This document shows, in pieces, positions 51,147-60,562 of a stretch of 64,000 bases of DNA (position 1 is its first letter; every line of letters starts with the position of its first letter). The stretch is from Planctomycetota bacterium. GTDB taxonomy: Bacteria; Planctomycetota; UBA1135; GCA-002686595. The position numbers were made by a program, and so were the translations under genes. Location of the stretch: positions 32,536 through 96,535 of the forward strand of contig JAKVCD010000026.1 in NCBI GenBank assembly GCA_022446815.1, read 5' to 3'. The notes under the pieces were generated by a model, which worked only from the letters and a program-made list of their open reading frames with translations, did not search any database and had not been told where the DNA came from.

Positions 51147-53999
51147 ATGTCCTCCAGACTCTCACGCCTCTCTGCCCCCCTTGGGCTCTGTTTTGCTCTC
51201 TCCCTTTGCGCATGCTCGGAAGAGCCTGCGCAACAGCCCGCTGACCAAGGCGGGTCAAGCTCACCGGCAGAGCTCCCTCTAGCGATCGAGGTGCCCAAGC
51301 CGAGCGAGCCTGTCGTTCACCTTGAGACGGTAGAGGACCTCTCCGAGGAGATCGCGGACTGGCTACTCGACTTCTCGGATAAGCTGCGCCGTCGCGACCT
51401 CTCTGCCGCCTCAGAGTGGCTGCGGGAGGACTTCGCAGGGCACTCGATCGCTGGATTGGGCGTGGCTCAGGAGACAGCGCTCGAGCTAGATGCGGTCCGC
51501 ACGGAGTACGACGTCTCCGCACTCGAGGTCGTCGGGCGAGGAGACTTCCTCGACGGGATCGAGGAGCACATCGGGGCCTGGGAGACTATGGACTCCGTGA
51601 TCTGGAAGACCAAGGGCGCTGAGTTTCAGAGCGGCCGCGAGCGCTGGGGGAAGGTCAAGGTGTGGATGCGTTACATCGGCACCCACGCGAGCGGTGGCCG
51701 CGCATCTCTCTCGGGCTATGCATATCTGCTCGTCCGCAAAGAGCGCGCGAAGTGGGGGATCGAACAGTTTGAGCTGACCTCGCTGCAGCTTGAGCGTCGC
51801 GAGGGGCCGATCTTCACAAACGTGGCGACCTCTACGGGCGTTGCTCACCAAGGTCTGCGCTTCGGCCAGCCGGGTAACCAGAGCTACGCTTGGAACGGCT
51901 CGGCATCTGCTGACGTGAACGGTGACGGCCTGTGGGATGTCTTCCACCCGAGCGACGGCCGGAACTTCCTCTATATAGCGACGCCGGAAGGGACCTTTGT
52001 TGAGGAGGCCGAGGCTCGCGGCGTGCTACAGCCGGACATGGGGACCGGCGCGGTCTTCTTCGACTTCGACAACGACGGCGACCAAGACCTCTTCGTCGCG
52101 CATGAGGGGTGGCTGACAGATGAGGGTGAGCTGCGCGGTCAGACCTCGAAGCTGTATCTGAACGACGGTGAGGGCGTCTTCGCGTTAGTCACGGAAGACA
52201 TCGGCTTGGAGGTCCCGCTGGTCGGCTACTCGGCGACGACCTTCGACTACGACATGGACGGCTGGCTGGACGTCTACGTGTGCGGCTACGGTCGCCTTGA
52301 AGCGGAGCACAACAACTCGTGGATTGACGCGACAAACGGCAAGCCCAACGGCCTCTTTCGGAACATCAAGGGCGAGCGCTTTGAGGAGGTCGCGGAGCAG
52401 GCTGGCGTTCAGGCTGGCTACTGGTCTTACGCCTCAGCCGCAGCGGACTATGACCTCGACGGTGACCTCGACCTCTACGTCGCGAACGACTATGGCCTGA
52501 ACCGTTTCTACCGCAACGAGGGCGACGGCACCTTCGCCGAGGTGGCTGAGGAGCTCGGCCTCTTGGACCGCGGCAATGGCATGGGCGTGTCCTTTGGCGA
52601 CCTCAACAATGACGGTCTCTTGGACATTTACGTCGCCAACATGTCTTCCACAGCGGGGAACCGCATCTTGGATCGCCTCAAGGATGAGGTCGACGCTGAG
52701 ACCTTCGAGATGCTGAAGAAGACGGCTGCAGGAAACACGATCTTCATCCGCTCCGGGGATGGCTTTGAGGCGCTGCCCCTTGAGGCTGGCGGAGTGAACG
52801 CGAGCTGGGCGTGGGCGCCGATCCTCTGCGACTTCGACCTAGACGGTCGCACGGACATCTTCGTCACGAACGGCTTCGTGACAGGAGAGCTCGCGCACGA
52901 CACATGAAGCACCCTCTGGCGCCACGTGGTGGCGTCCACGGCAGAGTGTGAGACCGACGGCGTATTTGAGAAGCAGCAGGTCGGGAGCGACGCCTACGTC
53001 TCCAGGCACATGCGCCAGATGTCGGAGGGAGGCCGTAGCTTTAGCGGGAACGAGCGTGACAAGCTCTTCATCAACCGCGGCGACGGCACCTTCGCAGACT
53101 GCTCGGACCTCTCTGGTTGTGACGACCCGAATGATGGGCGCGGCGTCATCGCCGCAGATTTCGATGACGACGGAGATGTCGACATGTTCATCCACCACAC
53201 CCAGCGTGAGCGCCACTCCCTGCAGCGCAACGAGCTAGGTCATGGTGGCGGCTTCATCAAGGTGCGCTTGCGGGCGACCACCACTCAATACGAGGCCATC
53301 GGAGCGACCGTAGTCGTCCACGGACCTCACGGCCCCGTAGCGGATGTCTTGAGCAGGGGCGCAGGCTTCGTGTCATGCCAAGCCCCAGAGCTCATCTTTG
53401 GTCTCGGCGAGGCTGAGAGCGCGCGGGTCGAGGTGCGCTGGGTCGGCGGCGGTAAGGAAGACTTCGGCGTCGTCGAGGCCGGCAGCCGCGTGCTCCTCGT
53501 CGAGAACGCTGGCGCGCCTGAGCCCTTCGAGGCGCGGCCGCGCTCGCTGCCGGACCCGCTCCCCTTAGGGTTAAACATCGAGCTAGGGAAGGACATCGGC
53601 GACCTCTTGTTGAAGGACGCAGAGGGCGAGGTCCGCACGGTCAACACCCGCGAGCTCACGAGTGACGGAGAGCTGTGGATCAATTTCTGGGCGAGCTACT
53701 GCGGGCCCTGTGTGGCCGAGTTGCCGCTCCTCGATGAGATCGACGGGACGAAGGGACGCCGGGTCCTCCTCGTGAGCGCTGATGCGCCCGGTGATGTGGA
53801 GCGCGCGAAGACTCTCGCTGCTGAGCGGGCACCGAGCCTCGCTCCTTACTTCATCGCCACCGACGGTGAGGAGACTGAAGATGCTCGCATGATCACTGCT
53901 CTCGTGGACCTAGAGCGCCTCCCCATCCCGACCACACTGGTGTTCAACTCCGAAGGTGAGCTCATCCGCGTGATCCGCGGTCCGGTCGAAGAGGAGTGA
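51147..53999 (+). CDS. CRTAC1-type VCBS propeller / ASPIC-UnbV / thioredoxin lipoprotein with in-frame UGA, candidate selenoprotein
   Basis: One reading frame of 951 codons broken only by a TGA at 52905-52907 (codon 587). Lipoprotein signal (LCAC, about Cys 25), an N-terminal unknown domain to about residue 240, six VCBS blades before the TGA (from DVNGDGLWDVF, residue 256, to DFDLDGRTDIFVTNGF), and a seventh after it (DFDDDGDVDMFI, residue 671). Then an ASPIC/UnbV domain (about 700-790) and a thioredoxin domain with CGPC at 852-855. The local sequence is HDT-stop-STLWRHVV. A propeller would be complete only with readthrough. From memory, homologues often have Cys near this position (unverified). 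Alternatives: Cys codon mutated by one base, sequencing error, or two separate proteins (GTG 52926 lacks a ribosome site). Confidence 0.7.
52914..52946 (+). promoter_or_regulatory. Candidate bacterial SECIS hairpin just after the UGA
   Basis: Eight consecutive pairs (one G-U) join 52918-52925 and 52929-52936 around a GUG apical loop. Four further pairs (52914-52917 with 52943-52946) extend the stem below a 6-nt bulge. The loop begins 18 nt after the UGA and starts with G, within the spacing and loop-G rule described for bacterial SECIS elements (bSECISearch, from memory). The hairpin lies in coding sequence, as bacterial SECIS elements do. A local GC-rich hairpin can also arise by chance here. 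Confidence 0.5.
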
Positions 54000-54021
54000 T
54001 CCCGGCATCTCTGCGGCTAGC

Positions 54022-55647
54022 ATGCAGATCATGAGGACCTCACGTACAGCAGCGACGCGCTCTCTCGCGCTCACCGCAGCGCTCTTCTCGGCTGCTTGCG
54101 CTGAGCCTGCTGCTGAGCGTCCTCACGTCGTCCTCATCAGCTTAGACACCCTCCGGGCTGACCGGCTGTCCTGTTATGGGCATGAACGGGAGACCTCACC
54201 GCGCCTCGACGCCTTAGCGCGCGAAGGCGTGCTGTGTGAGGAGGCCGTCTCGACTAGCTCGTGGACGTTGCCCTCTCATTGGTCGATGCTCACGGGCCTA
54301 CCTGTGAGCGTTCACGGTGTCTGCGATGAGCAGCTCTGGAACCTTCGACCGGGAGAGGAGGAGCTAAAGCTTCCGTCTCGGGGGCGCTTCGTGAGCGAGC
54401 TCCTGCAGGAGGCTGGCTACGCCACGGGGGGCTTCTATAGCTGGATCTACTTGGAGGAGAAGTTCGGGCTGGGACCGGGCTTCGACATCTACGAGCGTCA
54501 CGGGCTCTTTGGCTGGGATCATCCGAAGATCAAGCCGCGGGCTGACGCTGCGAGGGAGCTCGACGATCGCGCAGCGCAAGAGGCCATAGGCCGCGCTCTC
54601 CAGGAGGAGTATCCGGAGCTGTTCGACATCGGTCGGCCTACAGCGCCAGAGGTGGTGGACCGTGGCCTCGAGTGGCTCCGAGCTGAGGTCGCCGACGGTG
54701 ACGAGCAGCCGATCTTCCTCTTCCTGCACCTCTTTGATGTGCACGACCCCTACACCCCGCCCTCCCCTTACGACGAGCTCTACGATCCAGGTTACGAGGG
54801 GCCGATCGATGGGCGCGACATCACTGGTGCCGGCTCACTCGTTCACAAGGACATGCCTGCGCGTGACCTCGAGCACCTCCTCGCTCTCTATGACGGCGGC
54901 ATCTCGTGGATCGACTCTGAGGTGGGGCGTGTGCTTGACGCTCTCGAAGAGCTCGGCCTCACGGAGGACACCCTCGTGGTGATCACCTCGGACCATGGCG
55001 AGGAGTTCTTCGAGCACGAACGAAAGACGCACCGTAAGCAGCTCTACCGCGAGTCTGTTCACGTCCCGCTCCTCTTGCGTTGGCCCGGGGAGCTGCCCGA
55101 GGGCGCGCGCATTACTGGACCGACGGGGATCATCGATATCGCACCGACCATCCTGAGCGCTGTCGGTCTCCCGACCCCTATATCCTCTCCAGGGGTCGAT
55201 CTCGCTCGACTCGCTCACGAAGGCGGAGAGAGCCGAGGCACCTATCTGACCGAGCTCCTGCTTTTTGAGGCAGGGCCTATCCCCACTCGCAGGCTCGGTC
55301 TCTTGACCCGTGATCGGCACTACCTCTTCCGAGGGCATAAGCCTGGTGAGCCTTGGCAGATAGAGGCTTACGACCTCACAGTGAACCCTGAGCAAGCGGG
55401 GCCCCCGCAGGCCTTGGACGCTGACTCTCGCGAGGCTAGCGCTGCGCTCGCGCTCTTAGACGAGCTCCGGGTGGAGTACACCGAGCGTCGCGAACTCGCC
55501 GTTCCCCGCGGTGAATCGACTGAGGCTCTCGACGCCTCCGACCGCGCGCAGCTCGACGCCTTGGGCTACACCGGCGGCGACGCGGCGCTCTCGGGAGTCG
55601 ACTCCGGACGCCTCTGCCTCGACGGTTGCGTCTGGCCGGGGGGCTGA
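54022..55647 (+). CDS. Lipoprotein sulfatase-like hydrolase with Thr at the nucleophile position
   Basis: A 541-residue exported protein; lipobox SAAC (Cys about 28). The alkaline-phosphatase/sulfatase superfamily frame is clear: HVVLISLDTLRADRLSCYGHE, LFLHLFDVHDPYTPP, VVITSDHGEEFFEH and KTHRKQLYRESVHVPLLLRWPG. The formylglycine site CxPxR is replaced by SSWTLPSHWSMLTG, i.e. Thr followed by LPSH. It could therefore be a phosphate-ester or phosphonate-type hydrolase rather than a sulfatase. Similar to the 27944 gene but exported. It stands 22 bp after the propeller-thioredoxin gene. Confidence 0.83.
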   Translation: MQIMRTSRTAATRSLALTAALFSAACAEPAAERPHVVLISLDTLRADRLSCYGHERETSPRLDALAREGVLCEEAVSTSSWTLPSHWSMLTGLPVSVHGVCDEQLWNLRPGEEELKLPSRGRFVSELLQEAGYATGGFYSWIYLEEKFGLGPGFDIYERHGLFGWDHPKIKPRADAARELDDRAAQEAIGRALQEEYPELFDIGRPTAPEVVDRGLEWLRAEVADGDEQPIFLFLHLFDVHDPYTPPSPYDELYDPGYEGPIDGRDITGAGSLVHKDMPARDLEHLLALYDGGISWIDSEVGRVLDALEELGLTEDTLVVITSDHGEEFFEHERKTHRKQLYRESVHVPLLLRWPGELPEGARITGPTGIIDIAPTILSAVGLPTPISSPGVDLARLAHEGGESRGTYLTELLLFEAGPIPTRRLGLLTRDRHYLFRGHKPGEPWQIEAYDLTVNPEQAGPPQALDADSREASAALALLDELRVEYTERRELAVPRGESTEALDASDRAQLDALGYTGGDAALSGVDSGRLCLDGCVWPGG

Positions 55648-55673
55648 GCGCGGGCCCGAGGTAGGATGCCCCC

Positions 55674-56621
55674 ATGGCAGCCCAGCTCTCTCCGGTCTTC
55701 ATCTACTCGGAGCGCTACACCTTCGTGCTCCCGCCTGGATACGGGAACGTTCACCTCTTTGACGGAGAGAAGTTCCAGAGGGCCCTCGCTGTGCTCGAAG
55801 AGCGTGGCGTCTCCCTTCAGGGCCGCGTCATAGAGCCGGTCGAGGTAACCCGTGAGCAGCTAGAGCTCGTCCATGAATCGGGCTACCTCGACTCGCTCAC
55901 CTCGCCAGCGGTCATCGCAAACATCCTGGAGGTTGAGGCGCTCGCGCAGGCCCCCTTTGAGACGCTCGATGAGCTCGCTCTCACTCCGATGCGCCTAGCG
56001 AGCGGCGGCACCATCCAAGCCGTGCGCGCGGCCTTTGACTCGGGGGTGGCGGTGAACCTCTCTGGCGGCTACCACCACGCGAAGCGCTCGAAGGGAGAGG
56101 GCTTCTGCGTCTACTCTGACATCGCCGTCGCGATCGAGGTTGCGCGCGAGGAGCGCCGGCTCGAGCGCGTGATGGTGGTCGACCTCGACGTCCATCAGGG
56201 CAATGGCGTCGAGGCTATCTACCAAGGAGATCCAGGGGTCGAGGTCTTCGATATGTACAACTTCCAGATCTACCCCATGGGAGACGCCGACGCTCGCGGT
56301 GGGATCCGCTGGGACCATCCGCTCCCGGGCGGGATCGATGGGCCGGAGTACGTCGAGCGGTTGAGAGCGCACCTGCCGGCGGCGGTCGAGGAGTTTCAGC
56401 CTGAGCTCATCTTCTACAACGCCGGCACTGACATCTTCGCAGGAGATCCGCTGGGTGATCTGCAGGTGGATGAGGCACACGTCCTCGAGCGCGACCGCTT
56501 CGTGATCGAGGCTGCGGTCTCTCGGGGCATCCCCGTGGCCATGGTTCCGAGCGGCGGCTATACGGACGACAGCCACCGCCTCCTCGCGAACGCCCTAGAG
56601 CACATCGCGGGCTTGGCTTAG
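55674..56621 (+). CDS. Histone deacetylase family (class IV-like) protein
   Basis: A 315-residue zinc deacetylase-fold protein. Zinc ligands and catalytic residues are visible: SGGYHHAK (tandem His), VDLDVHQGNGVE (Asp, His) and NAGTDIFAGDPLGDL (Asp), with MVPSGGYTDDSHRLL at the end. The YNAGTD wording is closer to HDAC11-like and bacterial class IV enzymes than to AcuC. Bacterial members deacetylate acetylated lysine or polyamine substrates. Start ATG 55674. It shares the bidirectional terminator with convergent groEL. Confidence 0.9.
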   Translation: MAAQLSPVFIYSERYTFVLPPGYGNVHLFDGEKFQRALAVLEERGVSLQGRVIEPVEVTREQLELVHESGYLDSLTSPAVIANILEVEALAQAPFETLDELALTPMRLASGGTIQAVRAAFDSGVAVNLSGGYHHAKRSKGEGFCVYSDIAVAIEVAREERRLERVMVVDLDVHQGNGVEAIYQGDPGVEVFDMYNFQIYPMGDADARGGIRWDHPLPGGIDGPEYVERLRAHLPAAVEEFQPELIFYNAGTDIFAGDPLGDLQVDEAHVLERDRFVIEAAVSRGIPVAMVPSGGYTDDSHRLLANALEHIAGLA

Positions 56622-56629
56622 AAACGAAA

Positions 56630-56661
56630 GAGGCCCGCGCGGCGGATGCCGAGCGGGCCTC
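56630..56661 (-). terminator. Bidirectional terminator between HDAC-like gene and groEL
   Basis: GAGGCCCGC (56630-56638) pairs perfectly with GCGGGCCTC (56653-56661), 9 bp with a 14-nt loop, in the 60-bp gap between the two convergent stops. On the minus strand the stem is followed by CTTTCGTTTC, a U-rich tail, so it should end the groES-groEL mRNA; the plus-strand tail is weaker. Confidence 0.75.
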
Positions 56662-56681
56662 TCCTAATGGGTTGAGGTCGT

Positions 56682-58289
56682 CTAGTGCACGTGCCCGGCG
56701 CCAGCAGGCTCCGGGTCCCCAGGCATGTCGGAGACGAGGGCGTCTGTGGTGAGCAGGAGGCTCGCCACGGAGGCCGCGTTCTCGAGCGCGGTGCGAACGA
56801 CCTTTGTCGGGTCGATCACGCCAGCGGCAACGAGGTCCTCGTAGGTGTCCGTGGCCGCGTTGTAGCCGTGGGTCCCGCCCTCAGAGCGAACCGTCTGAAC
56901 GATCACGGAGCCATCTTGACCGGCGTTCGCGGCGATCTGGCGGATGGGTGCCTCGATCGCGCGGCGCACGATGCTCGCCCCGACCTTCTCGTCGCCTGAG
57001 AGGTCGAGCCCCTCGATGGCGCTGATGCAGGAGAGGAGGGCTACGCCGCCGCCGGGGACAATGCCCTCTTCGACGGCCGCGCGGGTCGCGTGGAGGGCGT
57101 CCTCAACGCGGGCCTTCTTCTCTTTCATCTCAGCCTCAGTGGAGGCGCCGACGTTGACCTTGGCCACGCCGCCGGAGAGCTTGGCGAGGCGCTCTTGGAG
57201 CTTCTCGCGATCGTAGTCAGAGCTCGTGTTGTCGATCTCTGCCTTGATCTGCTCGATGCGACCCATGATCGCGTCCTTCTCACCGGAGCCCGCGACGACC
57301 GTCGTGGTGTCCTTGTTGACGATGACCTTCTTGGCCGTTCCGAGCATCTCGAGGGTGGTGCCCTCAAGGGTGCCGCCGGTTGCCTCGAAGACCGGCTGGC
57401 CGCCAGTCAGGACGCCGATGTCTTCCATCATGGCCTTGCGGCGCTCCCCGAAGCCCGGCGCCTTGATGGCGCAGCAGGGGAAGGAGCCGCGGAGGCGGTT
57501 CAGCACGAGGGTGGCGAGCGCCTCACCTTCGACGTCTTCAGCGACGATGAGGAGGGGCTTGCCGGTCTGAGCGATCTGCTCGAGGAGCGGGATCATGTCC
57601 TTCACCGACGAGATCTTCTTCTCGTGGATGAGCACATAGGCGTCCTCGAGGACGCACTCCATGCTGGCGGTGTCCGTCACGAAGTGCGGCGAGAGGAAGC
57701 CCTTGTCGAACTGCATTCCCTCGACCCACTCGACCTCAGTCTCGGTGGTCTTGCCCTCTTCAACGGTGATCACGCCATCCTTGCCGACGCGGTCCATGGC
57801 CTTGGCGATCATCTCGCCGATCTCACGGTCGTTGTTCGAGGCGATGCAGCCGACCTGCGCGATGTCTTCGCTGCCAGAGACGGCCTTCGATAGCCCCTGA
57901 AGGGAGCCGATCGTGGCGTCAACAGCAGCGTCGATCCCGCGCTTGAGGGCGACGGGGCTCGCGCCTGCGGTGACGTTCTTGAGGCCCTCGACGAAGATCG
58001 CCTCTGCGAGCACGGTCGCCGTCGTGGTGCCGTCGCCTGCCTGATCGTTGGTCTGGCTGGCGACCTGCTTCACGAGCTGAGCGCCCATGTTCTCGTAGGG
58101 GTCCTCGAGGTCGATCTCCTTTGAGACGCTCACGCCGTCCTTGGTGACGGTGGGAGAGCCAAAGGACTTCTCGATGATCACGTTACGCCCGCGGGGGCCT
58201 AGGGTGATCTTCACGGTGCGGGCGAGCTGCTGCACACCATTCTTGATGTGCTCGCGCGCCGAAGTGTCGTAGCTGATCTGCTTGGCCAT
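56682..58289 (-). CDS. groEL: Chaperonin GroEL
   Basis: A 535-residue 60-kDa chaperonin subunit. Landmark motifs: [47 protein letters not shown] (ATP site), and the C-terminal VKVNVGA-like [41 protein letters not shown]. The C-terminus is [14 protein letters not shown], not the Gly-Gly-Met repeat of E. coli GroEL. It is 35 bp downstream of groES in one operon ending at the strong terminator. No CIRCE element was found upstream of groES. Confidence 0.98.
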   Translation of the reverse strand: MAKQISYDTSAREHIKNGVQQLARTVKITLGPRGRNVIIEKSFGSPTVTKDGVSVSKEIDLEDPYENMGAQLVKQVASQTNDQAGDGTTTATVLAEAIFVEGLKNVTAGASPVALKRGIDAAVDATIGSLQGLSKAVSGSEDIAQVGCIASNNDREIGEMIAKAMDRVGKDGVITVEEGKTTETEVEWVEGMQFDKGFLSPHFVTDTASMECVLEDAYVLIHEKKISSVKDMIPLLEQIAQTGKPLLIVAEDVEGEALATLVLNRLRGSFPCCAIKAPGFGERRKAMMEDIGVLTGGQPVFEATGGTLEGTTLEMLGTAKKVIVNKDTTTVVAGSGEKDAIMGRIEQIKAEIDNTSSDYDREKLQERLAKLSGGVAKVNVGASTEAEMKEKKARVEDALHATRAAVEEGIVPGGGVALLSCISAIEGLDLSGDEKVGASIVRRAIEAPIRQIAANAGQDGSVIVQTVRSEGGTHGYNAATDTYEDLVAAGVIDPTKVVRTALENAASVASLLLTTDALVSDMPGDPEPAGAGHVH

Positions 58290-58324
58290 AGTCTGGCTCC
58301 TTGTGTTGGGAGGTTCGGCCTAGC

Positions 58325-58633
58325 TCAGCCTTCGATGATCGCGAGGACGTCGTCTTCGCGCATGATCATGTACTCGTCGCCCTGATACTTGACGTCGGTA
58401 CCCGCGTAGGAGCTGAAGAGGACGAGATCGCCAGCCTTCACGCTGAAGGTGGACTTCTCGCCGTTGTCGAGGGTGCGGCCTTCGCCGACGGCGATGACGC
58501 GACCTTCCTTCGGCTTCTCCTTGGCGGTCTCGGGGAGGATGATGCCGCCGGCGGTCATCTCTTCTGCCTCGACGCGCTGAACGAGGATGCGATCGCCCAA
58601 GGGGCGGATGGAAACGGCTGTGGTTTCGGACAT
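58325..58633 (-). CDS. groES: Co-chaperonin GroES
   Basis: A 102-residue GroES. The usual features are present: [44 protein letters not shown], the mobile loop that binds GroEL, and the C-terminal [15 protein letters not shown]. The first gene of the groES-groEL operon; a response regulator gene lies 74 bp upstream on the same strand, beyond a GC hairpin, and may be part of the same transcript or end before it. Confidence 0.98.
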   Translation of the reverse strand: MSETTAVSIRPLGDRILVQRVEAEEMTAGGIILPETAKEKPKEGRVIAVGEGRTLDNGEKSTFSVKAGDLVLFSSYAGTDVKYQGDEYMIMREDDVLAIIEG

Positions 58634-58683
58634 GTTGGTTGCCTTCTTCTTTCTTGGTTAGTGGGAGTTGGCTTGCTTTGTAG

Positions 58684-58703
58684 CCCGCAGCGAACGCCGC
58701 GGG
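58684..58703 (-). terminator. Weak hairpin between response regulator and groES
   Basis: Positions 58684-58691 pair with 58696-58703 (eight positions, one mismatch) around a 4-nt loop, 4 bp after the response-regulator stop. No U-tract follows. It may attenuate transcription into groES. Confidence 0.3.
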
Positions 58704-58707
58704 TGGA

Positions 58708-59085
58708 TCAGTTGTTGAGCCCGAGAGTCTTCAAGACCTCGGCGCGCAGAGCGATGGGCTCGACGGGCTTGCGGAACACAGCGCGAGCGCCAGCGTTCAT
58801 AGCCATTGAGGCGATGTCTAAGCCTGAGAGCAGGATGCATGGGATCTCTAACAGCTCGGACTCAACGGCTTTCAGTACGTCGATGCCGGTCAGGCCGGGC
58901 ATCTCGTAGTCGAGGACCGCGAGGTCGAGGCGCTCGCGTCGCACGATCTCCAGCGCGTCGTCGCCGCGGCCGGCTTCGACGATCTCAAAGCCCGGAGCTC
59001 CGAGGAGATCGCAGACGCCGGCGCGGAGCTCAAGGTCGTCATCTGCGACCAGGATGCGGCGGTTGAGGTGCTGGGGTGCCTTCAT
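58708..59085 (-). CDS. Single-domain response regulator receiver protein
   Basis: A 125-residue receiver domain without output domain. Expected residues are visible: the acidic pair in ILVADDDLELR, the phosphorylation Asp in LAVLDYEMPGLTGIDVL, Ser/Thr in CILLSGLD and the Lys in AVFRKPVEPIALRAEV. A CheY/Spo0F-like relay or a stand-alone protein controlled by an unknown kinase; none is nearby. The ATG at 59085 (MKAPQHLNRR) is favoured over 59139. It precedes groES. Confidence 0.85.
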   Translation of the reverse strand: MKAPQHLNRRILVADDDLELRAGVCDLLGAPGFEIVEAGRGDDALEIVRRERLDLAVLDYEMPGLTGIDVLKAVESELLEIPCILLSGLDIASMAMNAGARAVFRKPVEPIALRAEVLKTLGLNN

Positions 59086-59337
59086 GTTTGGGGTGCTCTG
59101 TAGAGCTTCAGGGGCCAATAAAGGCAAACGCTGTGCCATGAGGGCGAACGGGCAGGCCCCCTAGGATCACGCTCAATCCCTTTGTTTATAAGGGCTTAAG
59201 GTTGCGGGCCTCTCTCCGATTTGGGGCCTCTGAGAGGTGGAGGCTGCCTGAATGGCAGATGGTAGAGGTCGACGGGGGAGTCGCTGTCAGGTTGGCAGGG
59301 GGGAGGAATGTGCCCTCTAGAGGGCTAGGATCGACGC

Positions 59338-60471
59338 ATGCGAACGCCCGTCTTCGACGCTCACGTGGACTCGCTCCAGCGCGCCCTCGACCTCGGGGAC
59401 GACCTCGGCAGCGTCACTGGTGGTCATTTAGACCTCGTACGCGGGCGCGTCGGAGGCCTCCAGGCTGTGGTCCTTGTGTGCTGGGTCGACCCAGTACACA
59501 TCGAGGTGGGCGCGGCGAGAGCGCGCTGCTCGCAGCTCCTTGATCAGTACAACGCGCTGCTCGATCGGCACCCGAAGCTGGTCACCTTTGGCGGGAACGG
59601 TGCGCTGGTAGAGGAGGCGAGGCGGCGTGGCCTCATCGCGGGCATCGCAGGGATCGAAGGCGGTCACTCCATCGAAGAGAGCCTTGAGCACTTAGAAGAG
59701 TTCTTCGAGGGCGGCGTCCGGGTCATGACGTTGGTGTGGAACAACCACCTCTCTTGGATCAGCTCATGCCGAGAGGGCGCGGGCTCGAGCACCCCAGCAG
59801 GCCTAAGCGACTTCGGGCGCGATGTCGTTCGGCGGATGAACAAGCTCGGGATGCTGGTGGATCTCTCTCACGCCTCAGACCAGGCCTTCTATGACACGCT
59901 TGAGGTCAGCGAGCGCCCTGTCGTCGCGAGTCACTCCGGGTGCCGAGCGGTGAATGACCACCCGCGCAACTTGAGTGATGATCAGCTGCGCGCGCTCGGG
60001 GAGAACGGAGGAGTCATCGGGGCGGTCTTCTGCACACCATTCTTAGATAGAGACTGCGCACAGGCGCTCGTTCGATTGCGAGCGAGCGCGGAGCATGAGT
60101 CGATAGACGCAGGCAGTGAGGCCGCAACGTTCTTTGCTCGCGCCAGCTTCTTACAAGAGGCTGCGCCGGCGCTCCCGCTTGAGCGAGTCTGCGACCACAT
60201 CTGCCACGCCGCTGAAGTCGCAGGCGTCGAACACGTGGGGATCGGGTCGGACTACGACGGCATCGATCACACGCCAGCCGGCCTAGAGGACGCGAGTCGT
60301 TACCCGGCGCTCGCTGCAGCCCTCCTCGAGCGTGGCTTCACGGAGGCGGAGATCGAAGGGATCTTCTGGGGCAACATGGCGCGGGCCTTTGCCCGAGCTA
60401 CCGGTGAGGGGACGAGAGCGAGCGAGCTCCAAAGGACGAGCGTCACGCTTTATGGTCACCGGCGAACCTAG
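59338..60471 (+). CDS. Membrane dipeptidase (M19, renal dipeptidase-like)
   Basis: A 377-residue binuclear zinc amidohydrolase. Metal ligands are in PVFDAHVDSL (HxD), IEGGHSIEE (bridging Glu), VDLSHASDQA and ASHSGCRAVNDHPRNLSD (two His), and a later Asp in GIGSDYDGI. This is the complete M19 set. It hydrolyses dipeptides, including ones with D-residues, and beta-lactam-like amides in relatives. No signal peptide was seen despite the family name. The 198 bp upstream hold a TATAAG box (59187-59192). Confidence 0.94.
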   Translation: MRTPVFDAHVDSLQRALDLGDDLGSVTGGHLDLVRGRVGGLQAVVLVCWVDPVHIEVGAARARCSQLLDQYNALLDRHPKLVTFGGNGALVEEARRRGLIAGIAGIEGGHSIEESLEHLEEFFEGGVRVMTLVWNNHLSWISSCREGAGSSTPAGLSDFGRDVVRRMNKLGMLVDLSHASDQAFYDTLEVSERPVVASHSGCRAVNDHPRNLSDDQLRALGENGGVIGAVFCTPFLDRDCAQALVRLRASAEHESIDAGSEAATFFARASFLQEAAPALPLERVCDHICHAAEVAGVEHVGIGSDYDGIDHTPAGLEDASRYPALAAALLERGFTEAEIEGIFWGNMARAFARATGEGTRASELQRTSVTLYGHRRT

Positions 60472-60562
60472 CGCCCGACTGGGAAAAAGCCTTAGCGAGG
60501 CCTCTTTGAGCTTTGGATTAAAGTCCTGTCACCTCGGTCTCTCGCCGATTAATAATTAGGAC

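Noticed and set aside
58634..58707. CIRCE heat-shock operator for groES
   Set aside because: The TTAGCACTC-N9-GAGTGCTAA pattern is absent from the gap.
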